A stretch of DNA of 64,000 bases from Adineta ricciae (GCA_905250025.1 CAJNOJ010000063.1:327210-391209); one strand, 5' to 3'. Shown: positions 10,408 to 22,530, counted from the stretch's first letter. Numbers and translations: made by a program. Notes: generated by a model not told the origin, from the letters alone.

Positions 10408-10765
10408 GTTCAAACAACTATTATTGAATAAACATGAATTCATCATTTGATATTCTGGTTCACTTGACGCTTCCGATTGGCAGATGTCTGATGAAAAGAT
10501 TGAATTTTATATTGTTTGCATCTTTTCGGAAAATGGAACAAAATATTGATCTGTCTGAATTTCCTTATATGAAATCCTAATCGATTATCTATGAAATTTT
10601 CATTACATAAGATCTCGCAATTGGAATAAAAAGTTCAATCTCGTGGTATTCAACTATTACTTGTTGTTCGTTATTCAAATTCGTTCATCCATCGATTTTG
10701 AATCAGATAAAGAAGACTTGAGTATAACTAGAATTGAAAATATCGAACAAAACTCGGCTAGGTCC
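10408..10765 (-). pseudogene. Decayed second copy of the GT37-like fucosyltransferase
   Basis: Two blocks align by eye with the intact gene in the same orientation. Positions 10408-10530 correspond to about 6770-6890 (shared CATCATTTGATATTC and GGTTCACTTG). Positions 10604-10720 correspond to about 7590-7700 (shared TCAATCTCGTGGTATTC and TCATCCATCGATT). The order matches the parent, but the stretch between them (parent 6890-7590, including the second exon) is largely lost, and no reading frame survives. This is a dispersed or tandem duplicate that has degenerated. Confidence 0.7.
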
Positions 10766-11374
10766 AACTGGGCACATTTATTAAAAACAGTTATTATTTA
10801 AGTGAGTTGAAATTAATAAGTGTTTTTTTTATTGTTTGAGTGTCATGAAAATTTGTGAAATCCTTTCTTGTCGTTTTATCTCTAAATTTTTCCGTGCTTA
10901 CTCAAGTCTGCATATATAAACAGGTGAAGTCTTCCAGAAGGAGCTCAGTTTCGGAAACTCGAATATATGTTAGTAACAATTACTGACCATTCTACAGTGT
11001 TGTCAAGTGTATCTAAGGCACTTAAATCAAGCGAATTCTCTGGACTGAATTCATCATTTCGAAAAACAAATGACTCACTTCATTTATTTCGTTTTATTTG
11101 TGTGATCATATTTTAGACGTAGAAAAGCAATAAGTTTATGAAGTATAATTTCATTATGTTGTTCCGACATAGTATGAATGAATCACATCTATGTGACACG
11201 TAATTCAGGTGAAAGCAGAAAGTAGTCAACAGATGACGAAATTACTGAAGGATTTGTTTTTGTTCACGTGCCGCTGTCGATGTGTCTACTACAACGTGGC
11301 AATGTTAAAAAGTTCGTTAAATACCAATGGTTAATGAATATTTTTACGAAAAAACATTCTAATCAATTGACAAT
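10766..11374. other. Intergenic stretch upstream of the ARF gene
   Basis: No coding or structural signal recognised. It should hold the ARF promoter; I see no clear TATA box within 60 bp of the start codon. Confidence 0.5.
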
Positions 11375-12107
11375 ATGGGTATTTTTCTCAGTCGAATGTA
11401 CGAAGTTTTATCTTCATTTACTAGTGAAGAACCAGCACGAATTTTAATGCTTGGTCTTGATGCTGCTGGTAAAACAACAATTTTGTACAAACTTAAACTT
11501 GACGAAAATCTTCAAACAATTCCAACCCTTGGTAAATTTCTTGTCATCAATAATAAAATCATTCTATTCTTGTCTCAAAGGATTTAATGTTGAACAAGTC
11601 AGTCCATGTCCTGGTGTGTCGTTCACTGTTTGGGATGTAAGTATGAACAACTTTGAATTTCGTACTATTTTTAAATTATTTTTCTTTTTTAAACTAGATC
11701 GGTGGTCAAGAACTAATTCGTAAACTATGGCAACATTACTATCAGAATTCGGATGGTTTAATCTTCGTTATTGATAGCTGTGATGCTGAACGAATGAATG
11801 AAGCTCGTGAAGAACTTCATGGTATTCTCTCGTCACCAGCTATGTCTAATATACCTGTTGTAATCCTCGCTAACAAACAAGATTTATCAAGTATGTAGAA
11901 AAATTTTAGAAAAATCTTAATATTTCTCTCTTAATAGCGGCATTGAAGCCTGCAGATATTATTGAAAAGTTGAATATGAATTCACTACGTGGTAAACACA
12001 AGTGGTTTATTCAAGCAACATGTGCAACAAGTGGAGATGGTCTCGTCGAAGGAATGCTCGAAATGAATAATCTGATTAAACAGCGTCGTAAACAAGCAAA
12101 CTATTGA
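11375..12107 (+). CDS. ARF-family small GTPase
   Basis: Four exons (11375-11531, 11581-11636, 11698-11890, 11938-12107) with introns of 47-61 bp. The protein has about 190 residues. Gly2 (MGIFLS) is a myristoylation site as in ARFs. The P-loop is GLDAAGKTT, switch 1 has TIPTLGFNVE, switch 2 has WDIGGQE, and the guanine motifs are NKQD and CATSGDGL. These match the ARF subfamily rather than SAR1 or more distant ARLs. ARFs bind GTP on Golgi membranes and recruit coats such as COPI. Switch 1 TIPTLGFNV (usual TIPTIGFNV) and the loop [13 protein letters not shown] are diverged from ARF1, so it could be an ARF paralogue or a close ARL. The start codon is the only ATG near the myristoylation signature. 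Confidence 0.9.
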
Positions 12108-13152
12108 TTAATTTCAAAACTGAATGCAACCTGATATCTTTCTGTCTCATATATTTTTACTTGAGATTTTCTGCTTCGTATTTTTTTCTTCAAAAAGAAA
12201 ACGTACGAGTTAAAACAACAATGCTTCAACAATCATAAAACTTCAATTGAGTAAAGTTTTCACAATACATTTGTCATCGTCAGATATGATTGCAGTTGAT
12301 TGAATGAATGACATAGATTTAATATGTTTTTCTATTCGTGATTTCATCGTGGGAACAAAAAGTCCAAATCAAGGATTTTGTTTGTATGAAAAACTTTCTT
12401 TTCAAAAGGAATTATCTGATATCTCTGTGAAGCTCGCACCAAGAAACAAAAATTTATATAAAATTTGATATTTAAATGAATTACCGACAACAAATTAGAT
12501 AGACTAACCAATCATGATCTAATATCCAAAGGATGTTTCTTGAGCTTTTGCATAAAAACATGCGTAAAACATGAAATTAACTACATATTCAGAACCAGCG
12601 TGAAAAACTGCAGTGAGTCCATAGAATTGGACCAAAAAATAAGGAACTAAATTTTTTCAAAAATTTTGGCATCACTTTTAAATCAGGAGATTCAATATTC
12701 TTCGATAAATTGCTATGGCCTGTGCGTAGCGTTTAGTAATAATTCATCACCGTTTGATTGCAATTTCCCGATAATTAAGAAAAGGTTATTAATCTTTTCA
12801 TGTTATACCATAAGTTTACGTAAACATCTTGACCATGAGAACATATTTATCTGGAAGATTTCAGTTCATTCCTATCCGAAAAGAAAGCAAATTCTTCCTA
12901 TGGAGATCTTTTTCGTACAATAATCAATGATACACGAATTCTCTTTTCATTTCTACATCTCCATCGTGTTTATAGTTATTCTGTTATGTTAAATAACTGT
13001 TTAAACTCTGTATAGAACCGATAAAACAACAATTCATACTGGCGCCTACGATGTTATTACGATTGTTGTGTACATTGTTCCTATCATCATAGAAAAGAAG
13101 AGTTTTCGTCGAAATTAATTTTATTGAAAAAAGTATTTGGTGAGGAAAAGTT
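12108..13152. other. Intergenic stretch
   Basis: Contains the 3' UTRs of two convergent genes (ARF on +, inhibitor on -). A minus-strand AATAAA, read from TTTATT at about 13119-13124, can end the inhibitor transcript. A 258-bp open stretch near 12666 starts with TTG and shows no protein-like composition. Confidence 0.5.
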
Positions 13153-13153
13153 T

Positions 13154-13518
13154 TAAACTTTTGTACACGCACGAGGACAATTGCCACAGCATTTTTCATT
13201 CTCACCACAATCAGAATCATTCGTACAAGAAGCAATGCAAATACCAGGCTGAGTTTGTTCTGGACATTCACCCGGTTTATTGATTCTAGTTGAAGTTTCT
13301 AAATCAGTTCGAGGACAACACACAGCATAAGCATCNTAAACTTTTGTACACGCACGAGGACAATTGCCACAGCATTTTTCATTCTCACCACAATCAGAAT
13401 CATTCGTACAAGAAGCAATGCAAATACCAGGCTGAGTTTGTTCTGGACATTCACCCGGTTTATTGATTCTAGTTGAAGTTTCTAAATCAATTCGAGGACA
13501 ACACACAGCATAAGCATC
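13154..13518. repeat. 182-bp direct duplication flanking an N (probable assembly join)
   Basis: Positions 13154-13335 and 13337-13518 are the same sequence with one visible difference (TCAGTTCG versus TCAATTCG), separated only by the N at 13336. Read as DNA, it would repeat the WAP domain and fuse it after a TAN codon. Overlapping contigs joined without merging explain this better. The single mismatch suggests two alleles. Confidence 0.9.
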
Positions 13519-13800
13519 AGTTGGTGCTATTTTACAATAGTGTGTTTCTGGACAGTCACTACGATTCACTGCACGTCCACAAGAATATCCATCCAATATT
13601 GGTGCTTCGTTTTCACATGGACTTTTCTTACATTGACATATAGGACATCCTTGTTTATTAACACGGTTTCCATATTTACAATAAATTGCACAGATTGGTC
13701 GATCACGACAGATTAGTTTCGACTCTGTAGGATTTGACATAGTTACTGATACCAATGTCCACAAGATCAAAATTCCCAAATAAATTACGTTGTTCATCAT
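13336..13800 (-). CDS. Secreted cysteine-rich protease-inhibitor-like protein (antistasin-like, lustrin-like Cys block, WAP)
   Basis: About 154 residues. A signal peptide is followed by an antistasin-like unit (CAIYCKYGNRVNKQGCPICQC). A middle Cys block follows (SCGRAVNRSDCPETHYC...YAVCCP), then a C-terminal WAP four-disulphide core (KPGECPEQ...CTNDSDCGENEKCCGNC). Antistasin and WAP domains typically inhibit serine proteases outside the cell; which protease is unknown. The gene has no intron. Its stop codon falls on the N at 13336. A second copy of the last 182 bp (13154-13335) beyond the N carries the complete stop TAA (13153-13155), so the true gene almost certainly ends as in that copy. 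A TATATAAA (minus strand, 13902-13909) lies about 100 bp upstream of the start. Confidence 0.85.
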
Positions 13801-13901
13801 TGTTGAATCTTAGATGGTATAACGTTTGATATTGAAAAAGAGATTGAAGGATAACGAATGTAAATGATTTATGTATGAAATTCTCATCGAAATGCACAAC
13901 A

Positions 13902-13909
13902 TTTATATA
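13902..13909 (-). promoter_or_regulatory. TATA box candidate for the inhibitor gene
   Basis: TATATAAA on the minus strand, 102 bp before the start codon at 13800. The spacing is compatible with a short 5' UTR. Confidence 0.4.
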
Positions 13910-14431
13910 TGAGTGATATTGATATTTATAGAAAACAACCAACGTAAATGGGTACAATGCACTTTAAAAATATACGCTTCCGAAAACAAAAATCCTTGAC
14001 TTTTGTAAACGAAAAAATACTTCTAACCATGATAATTTGTTTTCTTTTACGCATATATAATTAATATGATGATTCAAAAAGAAATATTAGTATTCAAGTG
14101 AATGACGTTTTATCAAAAACGAATAAGATCCCGTTAAAGAACGAAAATCTGTCCTTTTGGAGCATCACAACGATATCAATCAAAATTATAAATAGAAAAA
14201 AGTGAATAAGTAATCAAAGTGTATTGAATGGATCTGACGTCATTCAACTGTATTATTTTTCGTTTGATGTGATCATAGATGTCGATGTTCTATCAAAATC
14301 AATTCATACAATAGATGTACTGTATAAGTTCAAAGTTCTAAATGATTTTAAAAAAGTACGCGATAGTGTCTCATCGCAAATTTTTTATTTTTCGAAAATC
14401 TTTTTATATTAGGAGAAAATTTCAAAATAAA
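13910..14431. other. Intergenic stretch
   Basis: AT-rich, no recognisable gene. A 62-codon open stretch from 14224 begins with a TTG and has no protein-like features. Confidence 0.5.
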
Positions 14432-14806
14432 TTAATGAATTGTCTGTTCGAGCAGAGATAAATCACTTTCATTAATTTCAACTAAAATTTTTATTGTATT
14501 GTCATCAGTATGAAGTATAGCGACATAAAGTCTTCCGACATGTGGTGCTTTCATGTCAATGATTTGATCGAGATTTCCGGATATTTCTTCTTGTTTTAAT
14601 TTTTGTTGATAATGAAATTCATAAATGGTTGATATCGATCCTTTTAATGGACGTAATTCATCTTCAAATTTCAATGTATAATGGTTAACTGGTGGATATG
14701 ATCGTACTGATAAAATCGGAGTTACATGTGTTAATCGACCAATGAATGCGACTTCAGCTGTAGCTAATCTATTTATTGCTTCTTCAGAGCCAATTAGGAT
14801 AACCAT
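14432..14806 (-). CDS. Hypothetical intronless protein, 124 residues
   Basis: A clean ATG-to-stop frame with balanced protein-like composition: AEVAFIGRLTHVTPILSVRS, YTLKFEDELRPLKGS, APHVGRLYVAILHTDDNTIK. There is no signal peptide or membrane segment as called here. The beta-rich pattern (xxVAFIGRLTxVTP...LKG...FHY) faintly recalls NTR/TIMP-like beta-barrels, but conserved cysteines are absent and I would not assign it. It may be a rotifer-specific gene or the last exon of a longer one. AT-rich flanks show no clear acceptor just before the ATG. Confidence 0.5.
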   Translation of the reverse strand: MVILIGSEEAINRLATAEVAFIGRLTHVTPILSVRSYPPVNHYTLKFEDELRPLKGSISTIYEFHYQQKLKQEEISGNLDQIIDMKAPHVGRLYVAILHTDDNTIKILVEINESDLSLLEQTIH

Positions 14807-15535
14807 TATAGTAAATCAAATCAAATAATCGACGAAGAATATTCCAAGGTAATGATATTTTGCTCTATTGAATAATCACGTGGAAAATATATAACGACGA
14901 TTTACATGTAATAAGCGACGATTATTATCCTTGATCTGTACAATAAGAAAACAATGTTATTGAGGTATTTCATCATTCAATGACAAAATATATCCAAATT
15001 CGCTTGAATTGCTATATAGAATCTTTCATTGTTGGATATATAAGTTAAGAAAAGATGTTATATTCGAAATGATTTATTTGATAATACCATACGAAAAATT
15101 CATTTTTAAAAAAAATCATCAATATTGACATTCCGCTTTTTCGAAATCATTCAAACGATGCGATACAAGCAGAAGAAATGTAAGGAGAATAGTATTTGAA
15201 TAACAAATCTAAAGCTTTTTTCCTGTGAAAATGAAGTCTTTGATGATCTCTGTTCCCTCATTAATGATCAAGGTTCGAAATCGAAGGAAAAAAAAAGAAT
15301 TCTTTATTGACAGAAGAAATATCAATGAGCTTCACAGAAAAAAAAGGTAATATAAACGAATGAAAAAAGGAAAGTGGCTGAATTTTAATGTGACCAACAA
15401 AGCCAAGGTTATCAGTCGTGAATAACAACACATACGAAGATCAACATTGAAATCGAAAAAAAAAGATTGAAGTAAAAGTGGTGTTGAAAACAATCAAATT
15501 TCTCTTATTCATATTCATATTGATTATGACATAGG
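14807..15535. other. Intergenic stretch between divergent genes
   Basis: Lies between the orphan (-) and the NCAM-like gene (+). Poly-A tracts and short AT-rich segments only; no gene or structured RNA recognised. Confidence 0.5.
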
Positions 15536-18477
15536 ATGATGAAAACAATACACATTTCGATTTTCATTGGTGAGAAATACATTTCTGTACTATTAGTCGA
15601 ACACTTTTTTTCGATCTTTTTTTCTAGTTATTTATTTGATTAGAATTGTATTTAATCAGTTAATTATTCAACCAAACGAATCAAGTATTTTACGTGATCA
15701 ATATAAACCATTTATTGCTTTGTGTAGTGGACAGGAGAATATTCGAGTTGGTTCGTATAATTTCATCTTCATTAATAATAATTCTCTTAATATGTACCTT
15801 AGTTTCTTGGGAATCTCCATCGTTAATTCACATTGAAGAGAACGGTAATGGAAGGTAATGTAATAACTCAATAGATTTGATGATAATGTCATTCATTTAG
15901 AATAACAGTTGAACGGAAAAGTTATGGATTACGTTTGCGTATACGAAATTTAACGCAGAATGAACAAGGCATTTGGAAATGTTTAGGTTTTGATCAAAAC
16001 GGAAAATCAATTTTGAATACTTTACAAATTAATGTTAAAAGTTGTTTATTTTACTTCTCATTAAAATAATCATTTTCTTCGTTTAATTAGTACCAATTAC
16101 ATTTGTTAGTGAACCAATTCAATATGCTGAATTAAATTCAAATGTGTTAATTCGATGTCGAGTTATTGCAAATCCATCCGCAGAAATCTCTTGGTTCAAA
16201 GGACGAGACAAAATCAATCTTCTTTCGTCAAACTATGAACAAAAGACTGATGGATTGAAAATTTATCGAGTATCATCAGTTGACAATGATACATTTTGGT
16301 GTCAAGCAGATGTAACTGAAACAGGTGAATCAAAAGAATATTCAATTCAAGTGATTCTTGCAAGTAAGTGTGTTCATCCTCATCAGGTATCGATTCTGAT
16401 TTAAATGTTTTAGAAACGATTTCTTCGACAAGAATTACGTGTGTTTCGCCTTGTGCTGTGGAGAAACGAACAGCTACGTTGATTTGTGAAGCAAATGGAA
16501 TGCCACTACCAAGATATACATGGTATTATGGAGAGGTTTGACAATGAAATCGAAAGAATTTATGTTAAATTTGGATAAATTGATTTTTAGTTTAATACAT
16601 TTCATTCGAATGGAATAACAAAATTTGTTGTTCGTGAAAATCGACTAATTATTAATTATGTTGATGAAACTGATAATGGTCGATATACATGTCATGCATT
16701 TAATGATTATGATAAACAAGGACAAAGAATCGATTATAATCTCAATGTTATTAGTAAATTTTTACGAATTTGTTTTGAATACTTTTCTTCAATAAATTCT
16801 TTTAGTTCCACTTCAATTATCGCAAATTCTTCCCATTGAAATTAGTATTGATGATCAATTTCCAACACAACGTGTTACATTTTCTTGTCGAGTTCTACGC
16901 GGTTCATCTACAAATCTTTCTCTAGAATGGTTTTATCCAAACAATACTCTTGTTCAAGTAAAATGAATATTAAAATTACAATTTTACTTAGAATTGTTCG
17001 TGATTTAGTCGACTGATGGTATATCAATCGATATTTCTCAGATGATGACACATCATCTAATTGAACTAACTTTCAATTCAGTACGTCGTGAACATCATGG
17101 AAATTATACATGTGTTGGAAAGAATTTGGGTGATCGAACGTCAACTATCGCGCAATTTCTTGTCAAATGTAATAGTTCATCCATGCTATATCTCTTCTTC
17201 TCACGATTTCATCTTTGAAGATAAACCAGTTTTCATAAGTCCAGATATTACTCATGTGTACAGTGCACCAGGTCATCAAGGTAAAGATTTTTTCTAATTT
17301 GATGATGAAATTCTTTGTGTTTTAGTTACAATGAAATGTCGGTTCGATAGTTATCCTCCACCGATTATGCGATGGATAAAACTGAATACAAATCATGAAG
17401 AAAATCAAATGTTGTTAGAAGAGATCAATCCACAAATGATCGAGATTCAAACAAAACAAATCGATTCAACTATTTATCAAACCGAATTAACGGTAAACTC
17501 CATTTTCTCCTTCCAATCTTCTTTGAATAACTTTGTTTTAGTACAAACCAACTGAAGAAGATTTTGGTCTCAAATTTCAATGTCAAGCCGATAATTCTCG
17601 AATGGAAAAACATACATTTACACTTCAACGTGCTGAACTTCCCCATCGAGTTCGTATTATCGAAGTTGAACCACATTCAACTACCATCAACTTAACTGTT
17701 CAACCACCTCTCGAATCCGGTGGTCTTCCTTTACTTCAATATATCGTTAAATACGAACAAATAGACAATCCTGATTCTCTTCAGATAATTTCTTTTCCAG
17801 TTTTATCCAACGAGACTCAAACAATCGAATTAAAATCTTTACAAGTTGCACATTTGTATCGAATTCAAATCGCAGTCGAATCACATGCAGGACAAAGTAC
17901 ATTTTCAGTACCTGTTCAAGCGAAAACATTGCATGGTGATGTTCCACAGTTCCATTTAACGAATATTTCATGTCTGAACAATCAATCATATCTAATTCAA
18001 TGGATAATTGACAATGATGGTGGATCAGCCATTTCACAAATTGAAATCTCTTATGCCAAAGTATCGAAATTCGTTGATATTCACAGATTTTCACATATCT
18101 TTGTTTTTTTTGAATTAAGGTTAACAAAAATAATAAAACAGAACAATGGAGTAAACCAATTCTTCTTCAACCATTGATCAATGAGTATAAATTGAAAGAT
18201 CTTCGACCTAAGAAAACTTATATGATTTCTGTTCGCTTATTAAATACAGCTGGATTTAGTGAAAGAAAAACTGAAAAAATCATTGGTAAAGAATTTTTAA
18301 TTCGAATAAATGATCGATTTTTTGTTTGATATCATCTTAGCTTGTCAAATGTATATTCCTCGATCAGCAAGAATATCAATTATTATTGGAATAATAATTC
18401 TAATTCTATTTGGTACAATCCTTCTTTTTCTTTTCTTGGTTTTGAATCGAGTTTTATGGGATCGTAAATGTCATTAG
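15536..18477 (+). CDS. NCAM/fasciclin II-type adhesion protein: five Ig domains, two FN3 domains, one membrane span
   Basis: About 780 residues in roughly a dozen exons with short introns. A signal peptide (MMKTIHISIFIVIYLI, split by an intron) precedes Ig1 (Cys in FIALCSG, GIWKCLG), Ig2 (VLIRCRV, TFWCQAD), Ig3 (TLICEANG, GRYTCHA), Ig4 (TFSCRVL, GNYTCVG) and Ig5 (TMKCRFDSYPPPIMRW, KFQCQAD). Two fibronectin III domains follow (PPLESGGLPLLQYIVKYE, SHAGQSTFS; then WIIDNDGGSAISQIEISY, LLNTAGFSE). A single helix (IIIGIIILILFGTILLFLF) and a very short tail (NRVLWDRKCH) end the protein. This order is that of NCAM and fasciclin II, which mediate cell-cell contact. The short tail lacks any signalling motif. 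The first intron after residue 11 is GT-AG; the second has an unusual donor GTTCGT at 15751. The start is the first of two adjacent ATGs. Confidence 0.85.
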
Positions 18478-18901
18478 AATCACTTTTGTATTGAAATTTA
18501 TGGTGACAATGTACAAAAGAAGAATTTTCTTTGCAGATAAAATTGTAATAGATTAACACGATAATCTCGAAAGAATTTTCACAGTGATTTTTTTATAAAT
18601 TCATTTTCATTTATTTACAAAATAAAATTCGACGATATTCCTTTACTCGATTTCAAATATTCTGTGCGATTGACAAGAAATTTCATTGCTATTGGTGGAT
18701 TTTTTTTAGATCAGGTTCGGCTTATACGAATGACTATGACGTTTATTCGTTTTAGTTGAAAAGAAAATGGAATCAGTACGCAACACAAAAAGCTATGAGG
18801 GAGGTAAAGCACAAAAAAAATTGAGGGGGCTTTGGTTGAAGAAAAAAAAAAGAGAGATAAGTCTACATTAGAGACAGACCGAAATGTTTCTTGTTCTTAG
18901 C

Positions 18902-19692
18902 TTATTTTTTCCATGTACCTAAAAGAGAAAAACAAATATACAATTAAGGAACAAGAGTCTACACGTTTGAACAAACCGGTTTCATAATCCCATTTCGATG
19001 ATAAACCGTTCATGGGACCTTGACGAGCAGCAATATGAAATTGCATTTGTTGTTTCAATTTCTCATCACTCATACTATTAGGTTTATCGAAATTGTAAGC
19101 TAAAATGATTTTAATGAAGAAAAGAAGCGCTATCGACAATGCATACCTAAACGTCGCCAACCATCATATGCAAGGGTCAAAGCTGAAAGAGCAATTAAAC
19201 CCCAACCAAGTGTCCATTTCCAAAGACCACTAGACGCTGTAAATTCTTCAAATGTTTGGCGAAAACTTGCTCGATATACTAAAAGAAAATTTTCATGAAA
19301 AAATCGATTTATTGACGCGGATTAAAAAGCTTACATCGTTTCTTTTCGTCTATTGACAATTGTTTCCAATCACCTTGCTCTTTCTTTCTTAAAACAGCAG
19401 TTTCTGGCGTATCTGCTTCCCAGCGAATGCTTGGACAAGGAAACATGACCAAATCAAAATATTCTGGTTTTCCTTTCAAACCATAACCGACGATTTGACG
19501 ATTTCCAATACGTGGGTACATTCGCATACGATCAGCATCTAACGGTGGTGGTGCTTTTCGATTGTCCAATACGATTGGGCTACTTTGAACCACGCTACTG
19601 ACTGTTGATGCATTGGCACGGCTTTGATGTTGTAGCATTGAAACTACCGGCGTTTGAGACAATTTTACATTTCGAATGAGAAAGTGGCTCAT
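18902..19692 (-). CDS. COX4: Cytochrome c oxidase subunit 4 (nuclear-encoded)
   Basis: Subunit IV of mitochondrial complex IV. The N-terminus (MSHFLIRNVKLSQTPVVSML) is a basic, Ser/Thr-rich targeting presequence. The conserved core follows (WKQLSIDEKKRLYRASFRQTFEEF), then a single transmembrane helix (WGLIALSALTLAYDGW) and the diagnostic end QGPMNGLSSKWDYETGLFKRTWKK. Four coding exons. The last, 18902-18918, supplies only the end of an Arg codon plus TWKK and the stop, using donor GTGTAG in front of the intron. The start at 19692 was preferred because an intron acceptor (TTTTTTTTAG, minus strand) lies about 40 bp before it. Upstream in-frame residues therefore belong to an intron or leader. 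The neighbouring NCAM-like gene ends 425 bp away, convergent. Confidence 0.9.
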
Positions 19693-20131
19693 TCTTGCTT
19701 GATTAAATAAATTGACTCGGTGAATATATCTAAAAAAAATTCCAATAATCAAGACAATGTTTCGAATGTACCGAATGTTGTTTATTTCACGAAGACATGA
19801 TGATAATAATTGTAGAGGAAAAATAAACAAGAGCGACATTAGCGACCTCACTACGATCTGTGATTGAATAATACAAATAAACCAATGAAATCAATTATTG
19901 AAGCCTTCGTCTTCTTTTTCTCATTTATTAATTGCTAACAGCATTGATTAATGTTCAAGATAAAATTCATCATTGACCGAAATATATCAGTTTCCCATTG
20001 AACAATAGCAAACAAACAATTAAACCCGTTTTTTCTGTTGATGAATAAGTCATATGTACTCTATATCAATATGTGAAATTGAATGTTTAAAAGGACATTT
20101 AAACTTTTGTTTTTCTTTTAGATCTTGTCAA

Positions 20132-22411
20132 ATGAGAAACTCTTTGTTCGTTTGTGTACTCATCTTTAGCCAATTGGGCTACGTATTGACAACACTTGTT
20201 GATGGAATTGTTACTTTGTCTTGGTCACCGTCCGAACCGACACCCATTATCGATCGTTTTCTGGTGAATAACACCCAAATACAATTGAAAATTCTTTGTC
20301 GAGAATCAACAACCAATGTTAGCACAACGCGCGATCAAATCAAAAAGAAAGTTTATAAATTAGACAAAACTGTCAAAGACACAACAATCAAAATTCGCGG
20401 ACGGATCGGTTATGTTGTTGGATGTTTACCGTTGCAATCGGATACGTTAATAAGTGCAACACAAGAAGATAAAACTTCACAAAAGTCTATTTTTCAAGGT
20501 TATTATGACGAAATCTGGAAAGAAATGGAACAAAGAACATTTGTTGCTTCTCAAATCGATTGTGATTATTCGGGAACACACTTATTCATTGAACAATATT
20601 CCGAGATCAAACCACCAGAAATTTCTCAAAAAGAAGCAATCAAATTACGAGAAAAACAAATGCAAACAAACAATAATCAAAAAGTTCGACGAGAAACTCA
20701 ATCTAAGATTTCTTCTAACACGACTCATTCAAATACAGGAACATTATTAACATGGGCGGATGGATATTATCTCATCGAAATTCATACGCCAGATATTTCC
20801 GGAGGAAATGGCTTAGCATTGGACGTTGATATTGAAGTATCGATGAAAAATCCATCGGGAAATTATATCACAGCTGATGAACACCCAGCTTTGGTTTTCT
20901 ATGGAGTCATGTGCGTAATCTATGCATTATTTGCTATTTTATGGTTTATTTGGTGTGCGTTTTATTGGAAAGAATTACTTAAAATACAATTTTGGGTTGG
21001 TGGAGTTATTCTCATTGGAATGATCGAAAAATCTGCATTTTTAGCGGAATATGATACGTTAAATCGAAATGGGTAAAAATCATGTTCAAAGAATACATCT
21101 GAAAAAACAAACAGATTCTTTTTAGATATAAAGTTCATTATGCCATTGTTACAGCTGAAATTCTTTCATGTTTAAAACGTAGTGTCTCACGTATGTTAGT
21201 CGTGATTGTTGCACTTGGTTATGGAATAGTTAAACCCCGTCTTGGACCATTGAAACAAAAAGTAATCGCCATGGGAGTTTTATTTTTTACAATTGCATCT
21301 ATCGAAGCTCTTCTACGAATCAACATAAAGCACGATGAAGTTAATAATAAAGTTTTGATTTCACGTCTTATATTAGCTGTTGTTGATGCAATTATTTATT
21401 ATTGGATATTTACGGGTTTAGTGGCAACAACACGAACATTGCGTTTGAGAAAAAATTTAGTTAAATTGAATGTTTATCGACATTTTACCAACTCAATTTT
21501 GTTCGCCATTTTAGCCAGTGTATTATTTATGATCTGGTCGTTAAAATCACACTTTTTCACAACGTGTATTACCAATTGGAGAGAATTTTGGGTAAGAAAA
21601 AACATTGTTTGATCGAATGGAAAGATTAAAGATGTTGCAATGTAGGTTGATGACGCATTTTGGCACATTTTATTTTCAATCATTCTGCTTGTGATTATGT
21701 TTTTATTCCGCCCATCAAATAATAATCAACGTTATGCATTTGTTCCATTACTTGATCAATCAGATAATGACGATGATGAATTCGCTGATGGAGATGACGA
21801 ACGAAGAGGTGAGAAAGATCATTTGTTTGTCTATCTTTCTCAAGAGGAATTCAACGATTTATTAAGTAGAATTGATTAATCGACAAAAAAACGATTTCGA
21901 TCGTAATTTGATCTAATGTATACCTTCGAGTGACAGAATATCTCATTAGATTGTACTTCTATAAAGGAAAAATAGAAATATTTCTCTAAGGTATTAACAT
22001 AGAGTATGATAGAAGCGTTTTTACAAAGGTCAATTGGATCGATTTTCTCTCTTGATGATATTTTGTCGATCATTGTAAATGTGTGTTTTTTGCCCATTCT
22101 TGACGAAAGTGCGTAAATTCATCGATTTTCTTTTATTTTTTTCAGAACCTACAGTACTCGATTCGATTACAATGCGAAAGGCATCCAACATAGAGAGTGG
22201 TGGATCGACAAAAGCTAAAAAACAACAACAACAAGCATATCTCAATCGTGAAGCCAATGTTGTCGGAACAGGTGTAGGTAATACAGTTGAAGATGCTCTA
22301 TCATGGGTTGAAGGCAACATTCCAACTTCAATCGCTGATCAAGCATTACAAGCTCTAGATAGTGAAGATGAAATAATGAACACAAAATTAGAAAGATCGA
22401 AAATGCAGTAA
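20132..22411 (+). CDS. TMEM87: TMEM87 family seven-span Golgi protein
   Basis: Signal peptide ([20 protein letters not shown]), then a long luminal domain with conserved cysteines and a GOLD-like fold expected from the family. Seven membrane spans begin at [17 protein letters not shown]. The acidic cytosolic tail contains [17 protein letters not shown], and the signature end is [24 protein letters not shown]...ERSKMQ. That end matches the human TMEM87A/B end almost motif for motif. Exons: 20132-21072, 21126-21591, 21646-21808, 22146-22411. The last intron (337 bp) is unusually long here; its donor GTGAG at 21809 and acceptor at 22145 give the junction ERR|EPTVLDS. An acceptor (CTTTTAG) ten bases before the ATG suggests a spliced leader or 5' UTR intron. 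TMEM87 proteins act in Golgi-endosome traffic and mechanosensitive currents. Confidence 0.9.
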
Positions 22412-22530
22412 CGAAATTTTCATTGAAAAAGATTCGATTACCTTTTGATTTTCCCTTTCACATTGTTTTGTTTTGTTTCTCATATTCAAGTATTTATTTG
22501 TTCGTATGTAATGTTATTCTATTCAAATAT

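Noticed and set aside
12666-12923. Plus-strand 85-codon frame
   Set aside because: TTG start, no domain, no codon pattern; judged chance.
13154-13800. A longer inhibitor with two WAP domains
   Set aside because: Depends on reading through a TAN codon made by an N with duplicated flanks; treated as an assembly artefact.
21809-21879. TMEM87 ending at LLSRID (stop at 21877-21879)
   Set aside because: The family's conserved C-terminus is found in the exon at 22146-22411, and a good donor at 21809 makes this stretch intronic.
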